From Trinickia fusca (GTDB taxonomy: Bacteria > Pseudomonadota > Gammaproteobacteria > Burkholderiales > Burkholderiaceae): a DNA stretch of 64,000 nucleotides. The position numbers and the translations under genes are program-made. The first letter of the stretch is position 1. Each line of letters begins with the position of its first letter. Where the stretch lies: positions 1 through 64,000 of the forward strand of contig NZ_RBZV01000008.1 of NCBI RefSeq assembly GCF_003628145.1, read 5' to 3'. This document shows, piece after piece, positions 46,367-55,611 of this stretch. The notes below the pieces were generated by a model that did not search any database, was not told where the DNA came from, and worked only from the letters and a program-made list of their open reading frames with translations.

Positions 46367-47401
46367 TTACTGAAACGAGGCGGAGTCGACATACTCGGCG
46401 GCCTCGCTCGCGCCACGCACAGCACATGTAAGCGGTTCGTTGGCCACGCGCACGGCGAGGCCCGTTTCCTCCACGAGCCGCTTGTCGAGATTGGCGAGCA
46501 ACGCGCCGCCGCCCGTCAACACGATGCCAGTTTCGGCGATGTCGGTGATCAGTTCCGGCGGCGCGTTTTCGAGCGCAGTCTTGACCACCCCGATCACGGC
46601 TTTCAGCGGCACGGACAGCGCGTCGGCTACATCGTGGTTCGACAGTTCGATCGTGCGCGGCAGACCGTCGGCAAGGCTGCGCCCGACCGCGCGCATGCAC
46701 TCGAACGGCACATTCATGGTGGCCGTGCCGATCGTCTTCTTGACATGCTCGGCCGTCTGCTCGCCGAGCACGACGCCGTACAAGTTGCGCACATGGCTCA
46801 CGATCGCGGCATCGAACTGGTCGCCGCCCACGCGGACGCAGCTCTGGTAGGCCACGCCACCGAGCGAGATCACGCCGACCTCTGTCGTGCCGCCGCCGAT
46901 ATCTACGACCATCGAGCCGCGCGCCTCGCGCACGGGCAACCCGGCGCCGACGGCCGCCGCCAGCGATTCACCGATCAGGTTGACCCTCGAGGCGCCCGCC
47001 GCAAGCGCAGCCTCACGAATGGCGCGGCGCTCGACCTCGGTGGCGCCGCCCGGCACGCAGATGGTGAACTCGGCCCGACGCCCGAACAGCGAGCGCAGCT
47101 GCGCCATGTCGACGAATTCGCGGAACATGCGCTCGGCGGCCGAGAAATTGGCGATGACCCCGTGCTGCATGGGCCGTACGGTTTCGACGTTGCCCGGGGA
47201 GCGGCCCAGCAACTGCTTGGCTTGATCGCCGACGGCTGCCACGCGCGCCTGCGCCGTGTCGGCCGTCTTCTGAAAGCAGACCACCGACGGCTGGTTCAGC
47301 ACGATGCCTTTGCCGCGCATGTAGATGAGAGTGTTCGCCGTGCCCAGATCGACCGCAACGCTTTGCGAGAATAGCCGATTTAAAAAGAGATGATTCGACA
47401 T
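46367..47401 (-). CDS. MreB-like actin homologue (orphan paralogue)
   Basis: This 344-aa protein has the actin-fold nucleotide motifs VAVDLGTANTLIYMRGKGIV, VVDIGGGTTEVGVISLGG and TGGGALLANLDKRL. It would polymerise at the membrane and affect cell shape. Its N-terminus (MSNHLFLNRLFSQS) differs from the canonical MreB start, and the mreCD, mrdA and rodA genes that normally follow mreB are absent. It is therefore probably a second MreB. The start at 47401 is preceded by GAGAGAG. Its role relative to the main MreB cannot be told from sequence. Confidence 0.88.
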   Translation of the reverse strand: MSNHLFLNRLFSQSVAVDLGTANTLIYMRGKGIVLNQPSVVCFQKTADTAQARVAAVGDQAKQLLGRSPGNVETVRPMQHGVIANFSAAERMFREFVDMAQLRSLFGRRAEFTICVPGGATEVERRAIREAALAAGASRVNLIGESLAAAVGAGLPVREARGSMVVDIGGGTTEVGVISLGGVAYQSCVRVGGDQFDAAIVSHVRNLYGVVLGEQTAEHVKKTIGTATMNVPFECMRAVGRSLADGLPRTIELSNHDVADALSVPLKAVIGVVKTALENAPPELITDIAETGIVLTGGGALLANLDKRLVEETGLAVRVANEPLTCAVRGASEAAEYVDSASFQ

Positions 47402-47680
47402 CGTTGGCTCTCTCGTGATTGAGAACAACGGCGTGCGATCCCCCGCGGCGGACGCGGCGCGGATAGCGCGCGTTGCGCGGTAGCCCAGGTGGCGCCGATT
47501 GACGAGCTTTACGGCAGCGTGACAAACAACTTTAGGGGGCGATAACGTTTTCGATGTTGTGCGTTGCCGCATATCGGGTCGAATCGCGCACCTGTGCCGG
47601 TGCTAGTTGCACGCAACATGGGCCGCCGCATGGCATGCTTGTGGGCGGACTCGCCCATCCCTTGCCCGGACCCTTTTTCC

Positions 47681-49249
47681 ATGCGCATTTCGCTTCGCCG
47701 CCTGCTGCTGCTCTTCTGCGTGCTGCGTTACGGTGCGCGGCTCCTCTGGCTCACCGCGCCGCAGGACGACAAAGTCCGCTGGATCGCGGCCGTGCTCACG
47801 CGCTTGCATGCGTCGCCGCACGCGCGCACGCAACTCGATCGCGCGCTGCCGCAGCTGGCGCCACTGGCACGCGCGTTCGCCGAAAATCTGGCCAATAAGC
47901 CCGAAATTGCCACCCATACGCTGCATGATGCGATCGACGCACTGAGCCGCATGCAGGCCGAGCTTGCCGAGCCGCTGCCACCCGACGAGGCGCAGCGGGC
48001 GCTACGTGCCGCACTCGGCCAGCCGGTCGAGGCAATATTCGAATCGATCGACTGGGTGCCGCTCGAAAGCGGCATCGCCAATCAGATCCACGCCGCACGG
48101 CTGCGCTCGCCCCAAGGCAGTCATGCGGAAGTGGCCGTCAAGCTCGCGCGCGAGCGTGAAGTGGCGCGCCTCGAGGACGACGTAGCCGTGCTCGGCTGGG
48201 TCGCCGCATTGCTCGAACCCGGCTTTCCGGCCGCGCGGGAGCTTGGGCTCGCTGCCCTCGCCGCCTCGTTCGGTGCCGACCTCATGCGCCGCTTCGATCT
48301 GCGTGCCGAGGCGGCCAACCTGTCGCAGGCCGGGCGCCACTTCAGCGACGACACGCGTGTCGTCGTGCCCGACGTGATCTGGGAGTTGTGCACCGACACG
48401 ACGCTCGTCGTGCAGCGCATCGAGACCCTGCCCATTTCCGACATCGACGGCCTGCGGCAGCACGGCATCGATCTCGAGCAGCTTGGCGCGCACGTCGTCG
48501 AAGTGGTCATCGAGCAAGCCTTTGAGCACGGCTTCTTTCACGCGGCGCTCGACGCCCGTCGCATCCGCGTATCGATCGAAGCCGACACGCTCGGGCGACT
48601 GGTGCTGGCCGACTGCTCGATCATGGCGAGCCTGACCGAGCCCGAGCGCGAGTTCTTCGTGCACGGGGCGACGGCGCTGTTCGGCCAGGACTACGGCAAA
48701 CTCGCGGGCATGCACCATGAAGTCGGCCATGTCGCACCGGGCACACGCCCCGAGCAACTCGAAGCCGAATTGCGCATGCGCAGCGAGGCGCATTTCGCGA
48801 CCCACCCGCAGCAGCGCCAGGCCGGCGCGCTGCTCCATCAACTGAGCGCCGCCGTGCGCCCGTTCGGCGGCGACGTGCCAGCGGCGCTCGCGCTGGCCCA
48901 ACACTCGCTCGCCCGCGCCGAAGCGCTCGCCCGCACGCTCGCGCCCGAGCTCGACACATGGCGCGTCGTCGAACGTGCGCTCGCGGAATTGGCTCGCAAG
49001 GACCTCGACCACCGCGGCTGGCTTAAACGGCTATCGCGCGAACTGCCTCACCTGGCCCCCATCGTGCCGCGCCTGCCGCTGCTCATCGCACAACAGCTGC
49101 AACGGCGGCATGAGCAGCGCGACCGATTCGATTCGGCAGTCTGGCATCGTCAGCTGCGGCGCGAGCAACAGCGCACGCGACGGTTGCTGCTCGGGTGCGC
49201 CGTTTGCGGCTCGCTGCTTGGCGCGGCGGCCGTCTTGCTCACTCGGTAG
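47681..49249 (+). CDS. Degenerate UbiB/ABC1-like atypical kinase family protein
   Basis: This 522-aa protein matches the UbiB/ABC1 layout: LESGIANQIHAARL, VAVKL with the ATP-site Lys154, FDLRAEAANLSQAGRHF, and a C-terminal membrane anchor (LLLGCAVCGSLLGAAAVLL). The normal KxGQ motif is not recognisable. The catalytic HADLHPGN loop is replaced by HAALDARRI (287-295), and the DFG-type metal loop reads DCS (311-313). ATPase activity is thus doubtful, and it may be a pseudokinase-like paralogue acting in membrane-lipid or quinone metabolism. ATG at 47681 gives the family-like start MRISLRRLL. Its last 11 bases overlap the tail of the convergent AraC gene. Confidence 0.7.
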   Translation: MRISLRRLLLLFCVLRYGARLLWLTAPQDDKVRWIAAVLTRLHASPHARTQLDRALPQLAPLARAFAENLANKPEIATHTLHDAIDALSRMQAELAEPLPPDEAQRALRAALGQPVEAIFESIDWVPLESGIANQIHAARLRSPQGSHAEVAVKLAREREVARLEDDVAVLGWVAALLEPGFPAARELGLAALAASFGADLMRRFDLRAEAANLSQAGRHFSDDTRVVVPDVIWELCTDTTLVVQRIETLPISDIDGLRQHGIDLEQLGAHVVEVVIEQAFEHGFFHAALDARRIRVSIEADTLGRLVLADCSIMASLTEPEREFFVHGATALFGQDYGKLAGMHHEVGHVAPGTRPEQLEAELRMRSEAHFATHPQQRQAGALLHQLSAAVRPFGGDVPAALALAQHSLARAEALARTLAPELDTWRVVERALAELARKDLDHRGWLKRLSRELPHLAPIVPRLPLLIAQQLQRRHEQRDRFDSAVWHRQLRREQQRTRRLLLGCAVCGSLLGAAAVLLTR

Positions 49250-50099
49250 GCGCCGCGTTGCCGACTTCACCCTGCACCGGCAACCAGAATTCGACCTCCC
49301 CCATCCCTGTACAGGGGTCGAACCGTTCGTCGTAGCGTTCGAAGTCGGGCGCATCGGCCACCTGAATGCCCGATGCGGGCAACCATCGATTCCAGATCGT
49401 GTTCAACGTGTTTCGGATAGCCGCGATATGGCCGCGATGCACGAACACGGCGTAGCGCTGTGCGGGAATCCGCAGGCGCACGAGCGGCTCGGGCACGTTG
49501 GCGAAGTCGCTTACTTCGACCCCGCATACGTAATCGAAGCTGCCTGCTCCGTCGGCATTGCAGCAAACGCCGTATGAGGTTTGGCCGACCTGTCCCGGCA
49601 CTTTGTCGATATACGGCACGAAGCGCTGCCATTGGGCAGGGATGCCGGCGCTCGTGTCTCCGGTGTAACGCTCGGAAAGGCCGGCGATGAGCAGCGCTGG
49701 GCCGTCGACGAAGCGTGGCGGTTCGAGATCGTCAATGAAGGTTCGTTCCATGTTCATAGGCTCCATTAGGCCAATGTTCTCAAGGTGACGTTGGCGGCGC
49801 ACCGCTTCGGGCGTCAGCCCGAATTGCTCGCGAAATGCGCGCGTGAATGCCTCGTGGGAGCCGTATCCCGCATCGAGCGCAACGCTCAGAATATCCGCCG
49901 CACCGTCGGCCAGCGCACGAGCGGCGACGCTGAGGCGCCGCCTTCGCACGTAGCCCATGACGGAGCAGCCCGTTGCAGCGCCGAACGCACGTGACAGATG
50001 AAACCGCGAGACGCAGCCGGCCTCGGCGATCTCGTCGAACGAGAGGACATCGGCAAGACGAGTCTCGATAAACCACAGCGCGCGTGCTACGGCGTTCAT
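49239..50099 (-). CDS. AraC-family regulator with GyrI-like effector-binding domain
   Basis: This 286-aa protein has an N-terminal two-helix-turn-helix AraC domain (residues ~8-104; VSRFHLSRAFGAATG and GYGSHEAFTRAFREQFG are the recognition regions). A GyrI-like small-molecule-binding domain (residues 125-286) ends in FDPCTGMGEVEFWLPV. This Rob/SoxS-like architecture often senses xenobiotics or drugs. It overlaps the convergent UbiB-like gene by 11 bases at its 3' end. The target genes are not obvious. Confidence 0.88.
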   Translation of the reverse strand: MNAVARALWFIETRLADVLSFDEIAEAGCVSRFHLSRAFGAATGCSVMGYVRRRRLSVAARALADGAADILSVALDAGYGSHEAFTRAFREQFGLTPEAVRRQRHLENIGLMEPMNMERTFIDDLEPPRFVDGPALLIAGLSERYTGDTSAGIPAQWQRFVPYIDKVPGQVGQTSYGVCCNADGAGSFDYVCGVEVSDFANVPEPLVRLRIPAQRYAVFVHRGHIAAIRNTLNTIWNRWLPASGIQVADAPDFERYDERFDPCTGMGEVEFWLPVQGEVGNAAPTE

Positions 50100-50225
50100 A
50101 CGTGTTGAATCCCGGTCAAGGCATGGCCCTATTTATATCCACTTTGAGATTCGTCGGCTTGATCGCCATTGCGCATCTCTCGCCGCACCGGCGCGGGTCA
50201 TCCTTGCGCAAAAAGGTCACCACAT

Positions 50226-50262
50226 TAAAAACGGCGCTGCTGGCCGAAGCCAGCAGCGCCGC
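50226..50262 (-). terminator. Strong Rho-independent terminator after the S10 peptidase gene
   Basis: A perfect 12-base stem (50233-50244 with 50249-50260) closes a 4-base loop. On the minus strand it is followed by GTTTTTAA. It begins about 37 bases beyond the peptidase stop codon. Confidence 0.8.
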
Positions 50263-50296
50263 CTTGCTCATACTCGTCAGGCGCCACCTGGCGCCA

Positions 50297-51961
50297 TCAA
50301 GCCCGGTGCCGCGTCTGCAATGTACGGATGCGATCCATGGCGGGCTGGTCCGCCGTCACCGCATCGTACATCTTGGCAAGATCGCTCTTGAGTGCCGTCC
50401 GTGAGCCGCCGTCGAGATACACCATGTGGCCCGACGGATAGAACCGCGCCGACAAGTTCTGCCGCACGCTCTGCTCGAGCAGCGGCATCTGCTGCAGATC
50501 GAGCACGGTCTGGTAGAACGGCGTCACGAAGTCGTAAAAGCCGTTCGCCGAGAGCACCTTCAAGTCGATGTTCAGCGCCATCACCGCGGCCAGATCGCCG
50601 GCCGTATACAGGATGACGTTGCCCTGCGCATCGATGCCCTTCTGCGCGCCGGTAGGGTCCGTGTGGTGGAAGTCCCAGTTCTTGAACGTCTGATCGTTCA
50701 GGTCGGTGAACGACGAATTCGATGTGTACTGCAGTTGCTCGTTCAAGTACGTGTTCCACATCGTCGTGTAGACGCCCGTGACGGCCGTCATCGTCGGGTC
50801 GTTGCCGCCTGAATTCGGGTCGATCTGCCCCGCGATGCCCGTTTCGATGCCAGTCACCCGGCCGTCGTACGCGCCGAGCGCGAGCCCCTGCGACTTGAGC
50901 AGCGTCGTCAGGAACACCGAATTACCGTGGTTATCGTAGCCGGCGACGTCCAGGCTCCAGGACAGCAGCGTCGTCTTGTCGATACCCGTGTACTGCGAGA
51001 GCTTCTCGACGGTCGCATCGTTCGCCTGCGGGAACGTGCGCAGCGCCGCGAGGAAGTCCGTGCGAGCGAACTGTGCGACTTCCTCGACGAACGCGCCCAG
51101 ATCGGTCGGCGCCGGCGACACGCCGAGCCGCTGGTGAAACCACGCATCGGCGGCGGCCGTGGGCAGCGCGCCCACCGGGTTGCCGGCCTGCGCATAGTCG
51201 AGGATCGACGACTGCAGCGTGATGCCGTTCAGGTCCACGCCGTCCTCGTGCAGCAGATAGGCGAGGACACAGCTGCGCGCCGTGCCGTACGACTCGCCGA
51301 ATAGATACTTCGGCGAGTTCCAGCGTTCGTTCTTGGTCAGATAGCGCTTGATGAACTGCTTGATCGAGCGCGCATCCTGATCGACGCCCCAGAAGTCCTT
51401 GTTCTTGTGCGGTGCGACGGCGGCCGAATATCCGGTACCGACCGGGTTGATGAAGACGAGGTCGCTCTTATCGAGCAGGCTGTCGGGATTGTCTTCCATC
51501 GAATACGGCGCGGGGGGCGTGAAGTTCGGCATCGACGTCTTGATGCGACGCGGCGCGAACGAGCCGAGCAGCACGAACACCGACGACGAGCCCGGTCCGC
51601 CGTTGTAGAAGAACGTGACGGGACGCGCCTCCTCGGTCTGCCCGTCTTCGGTGAACGCCACGTAGAACATTTTCGCGTTCGGCTGCGAGCTGCTCTCGTC
51701 GACGGTCACGAGGTGGCCGGCCGTCGCCGTGTAGGCGATCGTGCGCCCGCCGATCACGATCGAATGATGCGTGATGGCCGCCGCTTCAGTGGTATCGGTG
51801 ACGGAATCGTCGGGGCCGTTGCCGTAGGCAACGGGATCGAAATACGGCTCGTCGGGCGTCGAGCTACGCATGATGTTCGGCATCGACGCCCTGCTGCCCG
51901 GCGTAAGAGCATGCGACGGGTGGCGAGACTGCGGGCTGGCGGAACCAGTGTCGGAGTTCAT
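50297..51961 (-). CDS. Peptidase S10 (serine carboxypeptidase) family protein
   Basis: This 554-aa alpha/beta-fold carboxypeptidase has FFYNGGPGSSSVFV for the oxyanion hole and GESYGT with nucleophile Ser224. A C-terminal Asp (LSANGFYDFVTP) and His (PSGHMVYL) complete the triad. S10 enzymes act at acid pH on peptide C-termini. No signal peptide is apparent; the N-terminal ~60 residues are polar and Ser/Pro-rich. ATG at 51961 with GGAGCGAT upstream is preferred to the longer frame. A sedolisin-type acid protease gene lies directly upstream in the same direction (129-base gap), so the two may cooperate in protein degradation. A strong terminator follows. Confidence 0.88.
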   Translation of the reverse strand: MNSDTGSASPQSRHPSHALTPGSRASMPNIMRSSTPDEPYFDPVAYGNGPDDSVTDTTEAAAITHHSIVIGGRTIAYTATAGHLVTVDESSSQPNAKMFYVAFTEDGQTEEARPVTFFYNGGPGSSSVFVLLGSFAPRRIKTSMPNFTPPAPYSMEDNPDSLLDKSDLVFINPVGTGYSAAVAPHKNKDFWGVDQDARSIKQFIKRYLTKNERWNSPKYLFGESYGTARSCVLAYLLHEDGVDLNGITLQSSILDYAQAGNPVGALPTAAADAWFHQRLGVSPAPTDLGAFVEEVAQFARTDFLAALRTFPQANDATVEKLSQYTGIDKTTLLSWSLDVAGYDNHGNSVFLTTLLKSQGLALGAYDGRVTGIETGIAGQIDPNSGGNDPTMTAVTGVYTTMWNTYLNEQLQYTSNSSFTDLNDQTFKNWDFHHTDPTGAQKGIDAQGNVILYTAGDLAAVMALNIDLKVLSANGFYDFVTPFYQTVLDLQQMPLLEQSVRQNLSARFYPSGHMVYLDGGSRTALKSDLAKMYDAVTADQPAMDRIRTLQTRHRA

Positions 51962-52090
51962 CGTGATCGCTCCATCAGTTAGGTCGGCGGATAGATCCCT
52001 CACTCGTGCGCCGACTGCGTTAGCGGGGTGCTGCTGCAAAAGAGTGGTGGCGTTTCGCGCGGGAAGCGCAACGCGGTCGATGTGCCGTCA

Positions 52091-53680
52091 TCAGCCTGCG
52101 CCCTGCGTCTGCAAGGCCTTGGCGATCTTCTGCCCGTCAGGGCTGCCGAGCCCCGTGCATGCGTCCCAGCCGGGTGCCGCGGCATAGCTGCCGTTGTTGC
52201 CGCGCGTGATGTCGTTGAACGCGGTGCCCGCGCGATACAGCGCGGCGTTGAGGAAGCCGAGCGGCTTGCCGTTGGCTGCGTTCAGGCGCGCGATGAGCCC
52301 GGCGAACAGGGGAGCCACGGCGCTCGTGCCGCCTACGGCCAGCGACTCGCCGTCGACGAGCACCTGGTAGCCCGAGCCTGGCGACGCGTTGCCGGCCACG
52401 TCGGGCACGCCACGCATCGTCAGCGGCGTGCTCGAGCCGTCGGCGCGCGTCAGTTGCAGTTGCGCCTGCCACGACGGCAGCTCGAACCTCGCGCTGATTC
52501 CGCCACCCGTTGCGCCGCCCGACACGCCATCGTTCCACACCACCTCGCTTTCGATGCCGCTCGCGGCCGTCCCGCCCGCGGTGATGCGCGTGCCCCCGCA
52601 TGCCAGCACGTAAGGGCTCGAGGCGGGAAAGTCGACATGATCGCCGCCATCGTCGACCCCATCGCCCGAGCCGCTGTCGCCCGCTGCGACGCACACGGTC
52701 ACGCCTTGCGCAGCGGCCGCCTGCAGCACCTGGTTGAACGCAGAGAACGCCTGCGGCGTCCAGCTCGGCTCGGGACCGCCCCAACTGATCGAGATGACCG
52801 ACGGGCGATGCGTCGTGTCGTGCACGGCTTGAGAAACGGCGTCGATGAACCCGGCGTCTCCGTTCGGTGCGAAATAGGCGACGATCGTTGCGCCGGGCGC
52901 CACGGCACCGGCGATTTCGATGTCCAGCGTCACTTCGTTGTCGGGCCCGCTCGGATTGCCCGTCGACGAATTGCTGCCGTGACCGACACTCACCGACACG
53001 ACGGTCGGCGCAGGCACGCCGAGCTGCGCGAAGTAAGTATGGAGATCGGAGTCTTCGTAGCCGCCGCCGAGCTCGATGATGCCGATGCATTGGCCGGCGC
53101 CGTCGCCGGGCGGAAAGTCGTAAAGCGACGCGATCTGTAGGGGCGTGAAGATTTCGCCCTGCCTGCTCTCCGGCGACGCAACCGCGCGATAGCGAAAATG
53201 CGCGCGAGCCTGCGGCCGGTCGTCGAGGCCGAGCACTGCCGTGACGACGCCCGCCAGTTCATCGGGCACCGTCAGCGGCCCCGTGCGGCCGCGGAATTGT
53301 CCGAGCTTGGGATGCTCATAGGACTGCAGTTGCACGCCGAACGCTGTTTGAAAATGCTCGACGGTGCCTTTGAGCAAGATCGTACAGGCAGCCGCATCGG
53401 CACGCACGATCTCGAGTTCGTACTCCTTCGCGAATGCCTGGAGCTTGGCGAGATCGTCGTCGGCCACGCCAAAACGGGCGGCGAACGCTTCTCGGCTAAG
53501 CGGCTCGGCGCGGTCGCCTTCGGCAAGCCGCTGCATCAGTTGGTCGAGCGCCTCCTGGTTCTGGTGCCGTAACGTAACGATCACGTGCATGGTCTGCGCC
53601 GGATCGGCGGGGCCAAGGCACTTCGAACCTTCCACCGGCGCACGCTCGCTGCCGGCGAGCCGCTGTCTCGCTTTAGTCAT
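52091..53680 (-). CDS. Sedolisin/kumamolisin-type serine-carboxyl peptidase (S53)
   Basis: This 529-aa acid endopeptidase carries its own propeptide (residues ~30-170, Pro-kumamolisin activation region). The catalytic domain has Glu249 and Asp253 in NEVTLDIE, oxyanion Asp335 (AAGDSGSGD) and nucleophile Ser453 (GGTSAVAPLFAGL). A C-terminal calcium-site segment (DITRGNNG...GWDACTGLG) follows. All catalytic residues are intact. No N-terminal signal peptide is evident, so the secretion route is unclear. Start 53680 is preceded by AGAGGAGCG. It is followed by the S10 carboxypeptidase gene. Confidence 0.93.
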   Translation of the reverse strand: MTKARQRLAGSERAPVEGSKCLGPADPAQTMHVIVTLRHQNQEALDQLMQRLAEGDRAEPLSREAFAARFGVADDDLAKLQAFAKEYELEIVRADAAACTILLKGTVEHFQTAFGVQLQSYEHPKLGQFRGRTGPLTVPDELAGVVTAVLGLDDRPQARAHFRYRAVASPESRQGEIFTPLQIASLYDFPPGDGAGQCIGIIELGGGYEDSDLHTYFAQLGVPAPTVVSVSVGHGSNSSTGNPSGPDNEVTLDIEIAGAVAPGATIVAYFAPNGDAGFIDAVSQAVHDTTHRPSVISISWGGPEPSWTPQAFSAFNQVLQAAAAQGVTVCVAAGDSGSGDGVDDGGDHVDFPASSPYVLACGGTRITAGGTAASGIESEVVWNDGVSGGATGGGISARFELPSWQAQLQLTRADGSSTPLTMRGVPDVAGNASPGSGYQVLVDGESLAVGGTSAVAPLFAGLIARLNAANGKPLGFLNAALYRAGTAFNDITRGNNGSYAAAPGWDACTGLGSPDGQKIAKALQTQGAG

Positions 53681-54049
53681 GGTGTGACGCTCCTCTTTAA
53701 AGGACTACGCCAAACTTCCGACAAAAGCATATTCGCGCAGTTCCGGCCGGCTGGCCATTCGGCCGATCGCGGCTGCGAGAAGCGGGTGCGCAAAACGTAG
53801 GGCAAATCGCATTCGTCGGACAACTGCCCCAAGTGTAGTTCATGCGCCGCAAAGCGGGCATGCGTCGCAAAGCGGGTAGACGGCCCGATCTGCGAAAGGC
53901 CGAACAAGCAGCGCGTGGACGACGGCGAAAGACCTTGCCAAGCGCGTTCTGCACGATGCGCCTATCATCGCGCAGTGGCCGTACCGGTCGGCATCGGCCA
54001 CCCCACCCGCGCGTCAACGCCGCGCCCAACGACAACAAGGAACGCCCCC
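53681..54049. other. Intergenic region with an 18-base tandem duplication
   Basis: The gap holds no convincing gene. An 18-base unit starting ATGCGCCGCAAAGCGGG is present twice in tandem (53842-53859 and 53860-53877, one internal mismatch plus the last base). Promoters of the divergent S53 and DUF1993 genes must lie here, but I see no clear -10/-35 pair. Confidence 0.5.
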
Positions 54050-54559
54050 ATGACCCTGTCGATGTATCAAGCGTCCATCCCCGTTTTCCTGCGTGCCTTA
54101 GAGAATCTGCGCGGCATCTTGCACAAGGCACAGGCGCACGCCGCCGCGAAGAAGATCGACCCGTCGGTCCTGCTCTCGAGCCGGCTCTTTCCCGACATGC
54201 ATCCGCTCACGCGTCAGGTACAGATCGTCTCGGATACGGCCAAGTTCTGCGCATCGCGCCTGGCTAGCATCGAGCCGCCGAAGTTCCCCGATGTCGAAAC
54301 GACGTTCGACGAACTCGACGCGCGCATCGACAAGACGATCGCCTTTTTGAAGGAAGTCGCTCCGGCCCAGATCGACGGCAGTGAAGAACGCACGATCACG
54401 CTGACTTTCCCGAGCGGCTCGATGGAAATGAACGGCATGGCGTACCTGCTCAATCTCGCGGTGCCGAACTTCTATTTCCACGTGACGACGGCCTACGCCA
54501 TCTTGCGTCATAACGGCGTCGAGATCGGCAAGTTCGACTATCTGGGCCGCTGGGAGTAG
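54050..54559 (+). CDS. DUF1993 family protein
   Basis: This 169-aa protein has the family N-terminus MTLSMYQASIPVFLRALENL and the segments SRLFPDMHPLTRQVQI and FYFHVTTAYAILRHNGVEIGK. It is a DinB-like four-helix-bundle family with conserved His residues that could bind metal. No activity is established to my knowledge. ATG at 54050 is chosen by family similarity. It is transcribed alone, with a hairpin after it that may also serve the convergent lysE gene. Confidence 0.85.
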   Translation: MTLSMYQASIPVFLRALENLRGILHKAQAHAAAKKIDPSVLLSSRLFPDMHPLTRQVQIVSDTAKFCASRLASIEPPKFPDVETTFDELDARIDKTIAFLKEVAPAQIDGSEERTITLTFPSGSMEMNGMAYLLNLAVPNFYFHVTTAYAILRHNGVEIGKFDYLGRWE

Positions 54560-54600
54560 TAACACCCAGCCCCGTGGCCAGCGGGAAGTAGATGGACAAA

Positions 54601-54630
54601 GGCCCGACGTGCACTACGCACGCCGGGCCT
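54601..54630. terminator. Bidirectional terminator-like hairpin between DUF1993 and lysE genes
   Basis: Arms of 12 bases (54601-54612 and 54618-54629) with one A-C mismatch enclose a 5-base loop. AAA precedes and TT follows the stem. It lies between convergent gene ends and is plausible for both directions. Confidence 0.55.
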
Positions 54631-54690
54631 TCGACTCAATGGCAGAGCGCACGACGCTGCGAGCCGCGCGCCAGCGATCGGTCAATCAGC

Positions 54691-55356
54691 TCAATCGAGC
54701 GACAGCCGCAACGCGAAGCCGAGCAACGCGGCCGAGAACGTCCAGCGCTGCACCATCTGCGCAACCGGGTGCGCACGCAGCAGTTTGGAGATACGAGCCG
54801 CGCCGCACGCGTACAGCGTGTCGAACGCCATGCCCGTCAGCACGAGCAAGATGCCGAGTTCCGTCATTTGCAGCGCGACGGGGCCAGCCGCGGGCCGCAC
54901 GAACTGCGGCAGCAGCACCGAGCAGAACAGCAAAGCCTTCGGATTGAGCAGATTGGTCAGCAGGCCCTTCAGGAACATCTCGCGCGCCGGGCTGGCAGCT
55001 TGAGCGGCTTCACCCTGCGCAGGCAATGCGAACATCGGCGAACGGAACACCTGGATCGCGACGTAGCCGAGATAGGCGGCACCGCCATAGCGCACGACTT
55101 CATAGAGCCACGGCGCGGCCTTGAGCAGCGCAGCCACACCGCACGCGGACAGCGTCACGTGCGTGGCACGCGAGACGGCCAAGCCGCCGGCCGCCGTCAG
55201 GCCCGTGCGCGCCCCGCGCGCAATACTGGTTTGGAGAATCAGCGCCATGTCCGGGCCAGGCACGGCATACACGACGATCAGTGCCACGATGAAGGCACAC
55301 AGCAAATTAACGGAAACCACGGTCGAACTCGACGACGATACTGGGAATGCCGTCAT
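54691..55356 (-). CDS. LysE/RhtB-family amino-acid exporter
   Basis: This 221-aa inner-membrane protein has about six hydrophobic helices and the family motif VYAVPGPDMALILQTSIARGARTGL-like region near residues 29-53. A NPKALLFCSVLLPQF segment follows near 137. It would export amino acids or related metabolites. The first ~14 residues are Ser/Thr-rich and unusual; a later start is possible. It is divergent from the arsR-OYE genes across 255 bases, with no evident functional link. Confidence 0.88.
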   Translation of the reverse strand: MTAFPVSSSSSTVVSVNLLCAFIVALIVVYAVPGPDMALILQTSIARGARTGLTAAGGLAVSRATHVTLSACGVAALLKAAPWLYEVVRYGGAAYLGYVAIQVFRSPMFALPAQGEAAQAASPAREMFLKGLLTNLLNPKALLFCSVLLPQFVRPAAGPVALQMTELGILLVLTGMAFDTLYACGAARISKLLRAHPVAQMVQRWTFSAALLGFALRLSLD

Positions 55357-55509
55357 TGTGATGGCTGATGCGGAGCGATTTTCGGCTTTATTCTCGATCG
55401 AATGGCCAAGCCTTAGCGCTTCTTAGAAGAAAAAAGAATATCCTTAGCAGATTCCCCTCGCCAACGATCGCCACCAAGAAACGCTATCACCCTCATTGGC
55501 AATGTTGTC

Positions 55510-55539
55510 TTGATTTATATCGGGAAGATCCGATATAAG
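55510..55539 (+). promoter_or_regulatory. Promoter with embedded palindromic operator for arsR-OYE
   Basis: Perfect 9-base arms TTATATCGG (55515-55523) and CCGATATAA (55530-55538) are separated by 6 bases. A -35-like TTGATT (55510-55515) and -10-like TATAAG (55534-55539, 18-base spacer) bracket the palindrome, which covers the -10. Binding there would block RNA polymerase. The ArsR protein encoded about 75 bases downstream is the obvious ligand. Confidence 0.7.
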
Positions 55540-55611
55540 ATTCCGTCAACAGCGATTCTTCCTGATCTCAATCTCAATGTGTTGGACCGCTGGTTGAGTT
55601 GTTTGCCCGAT

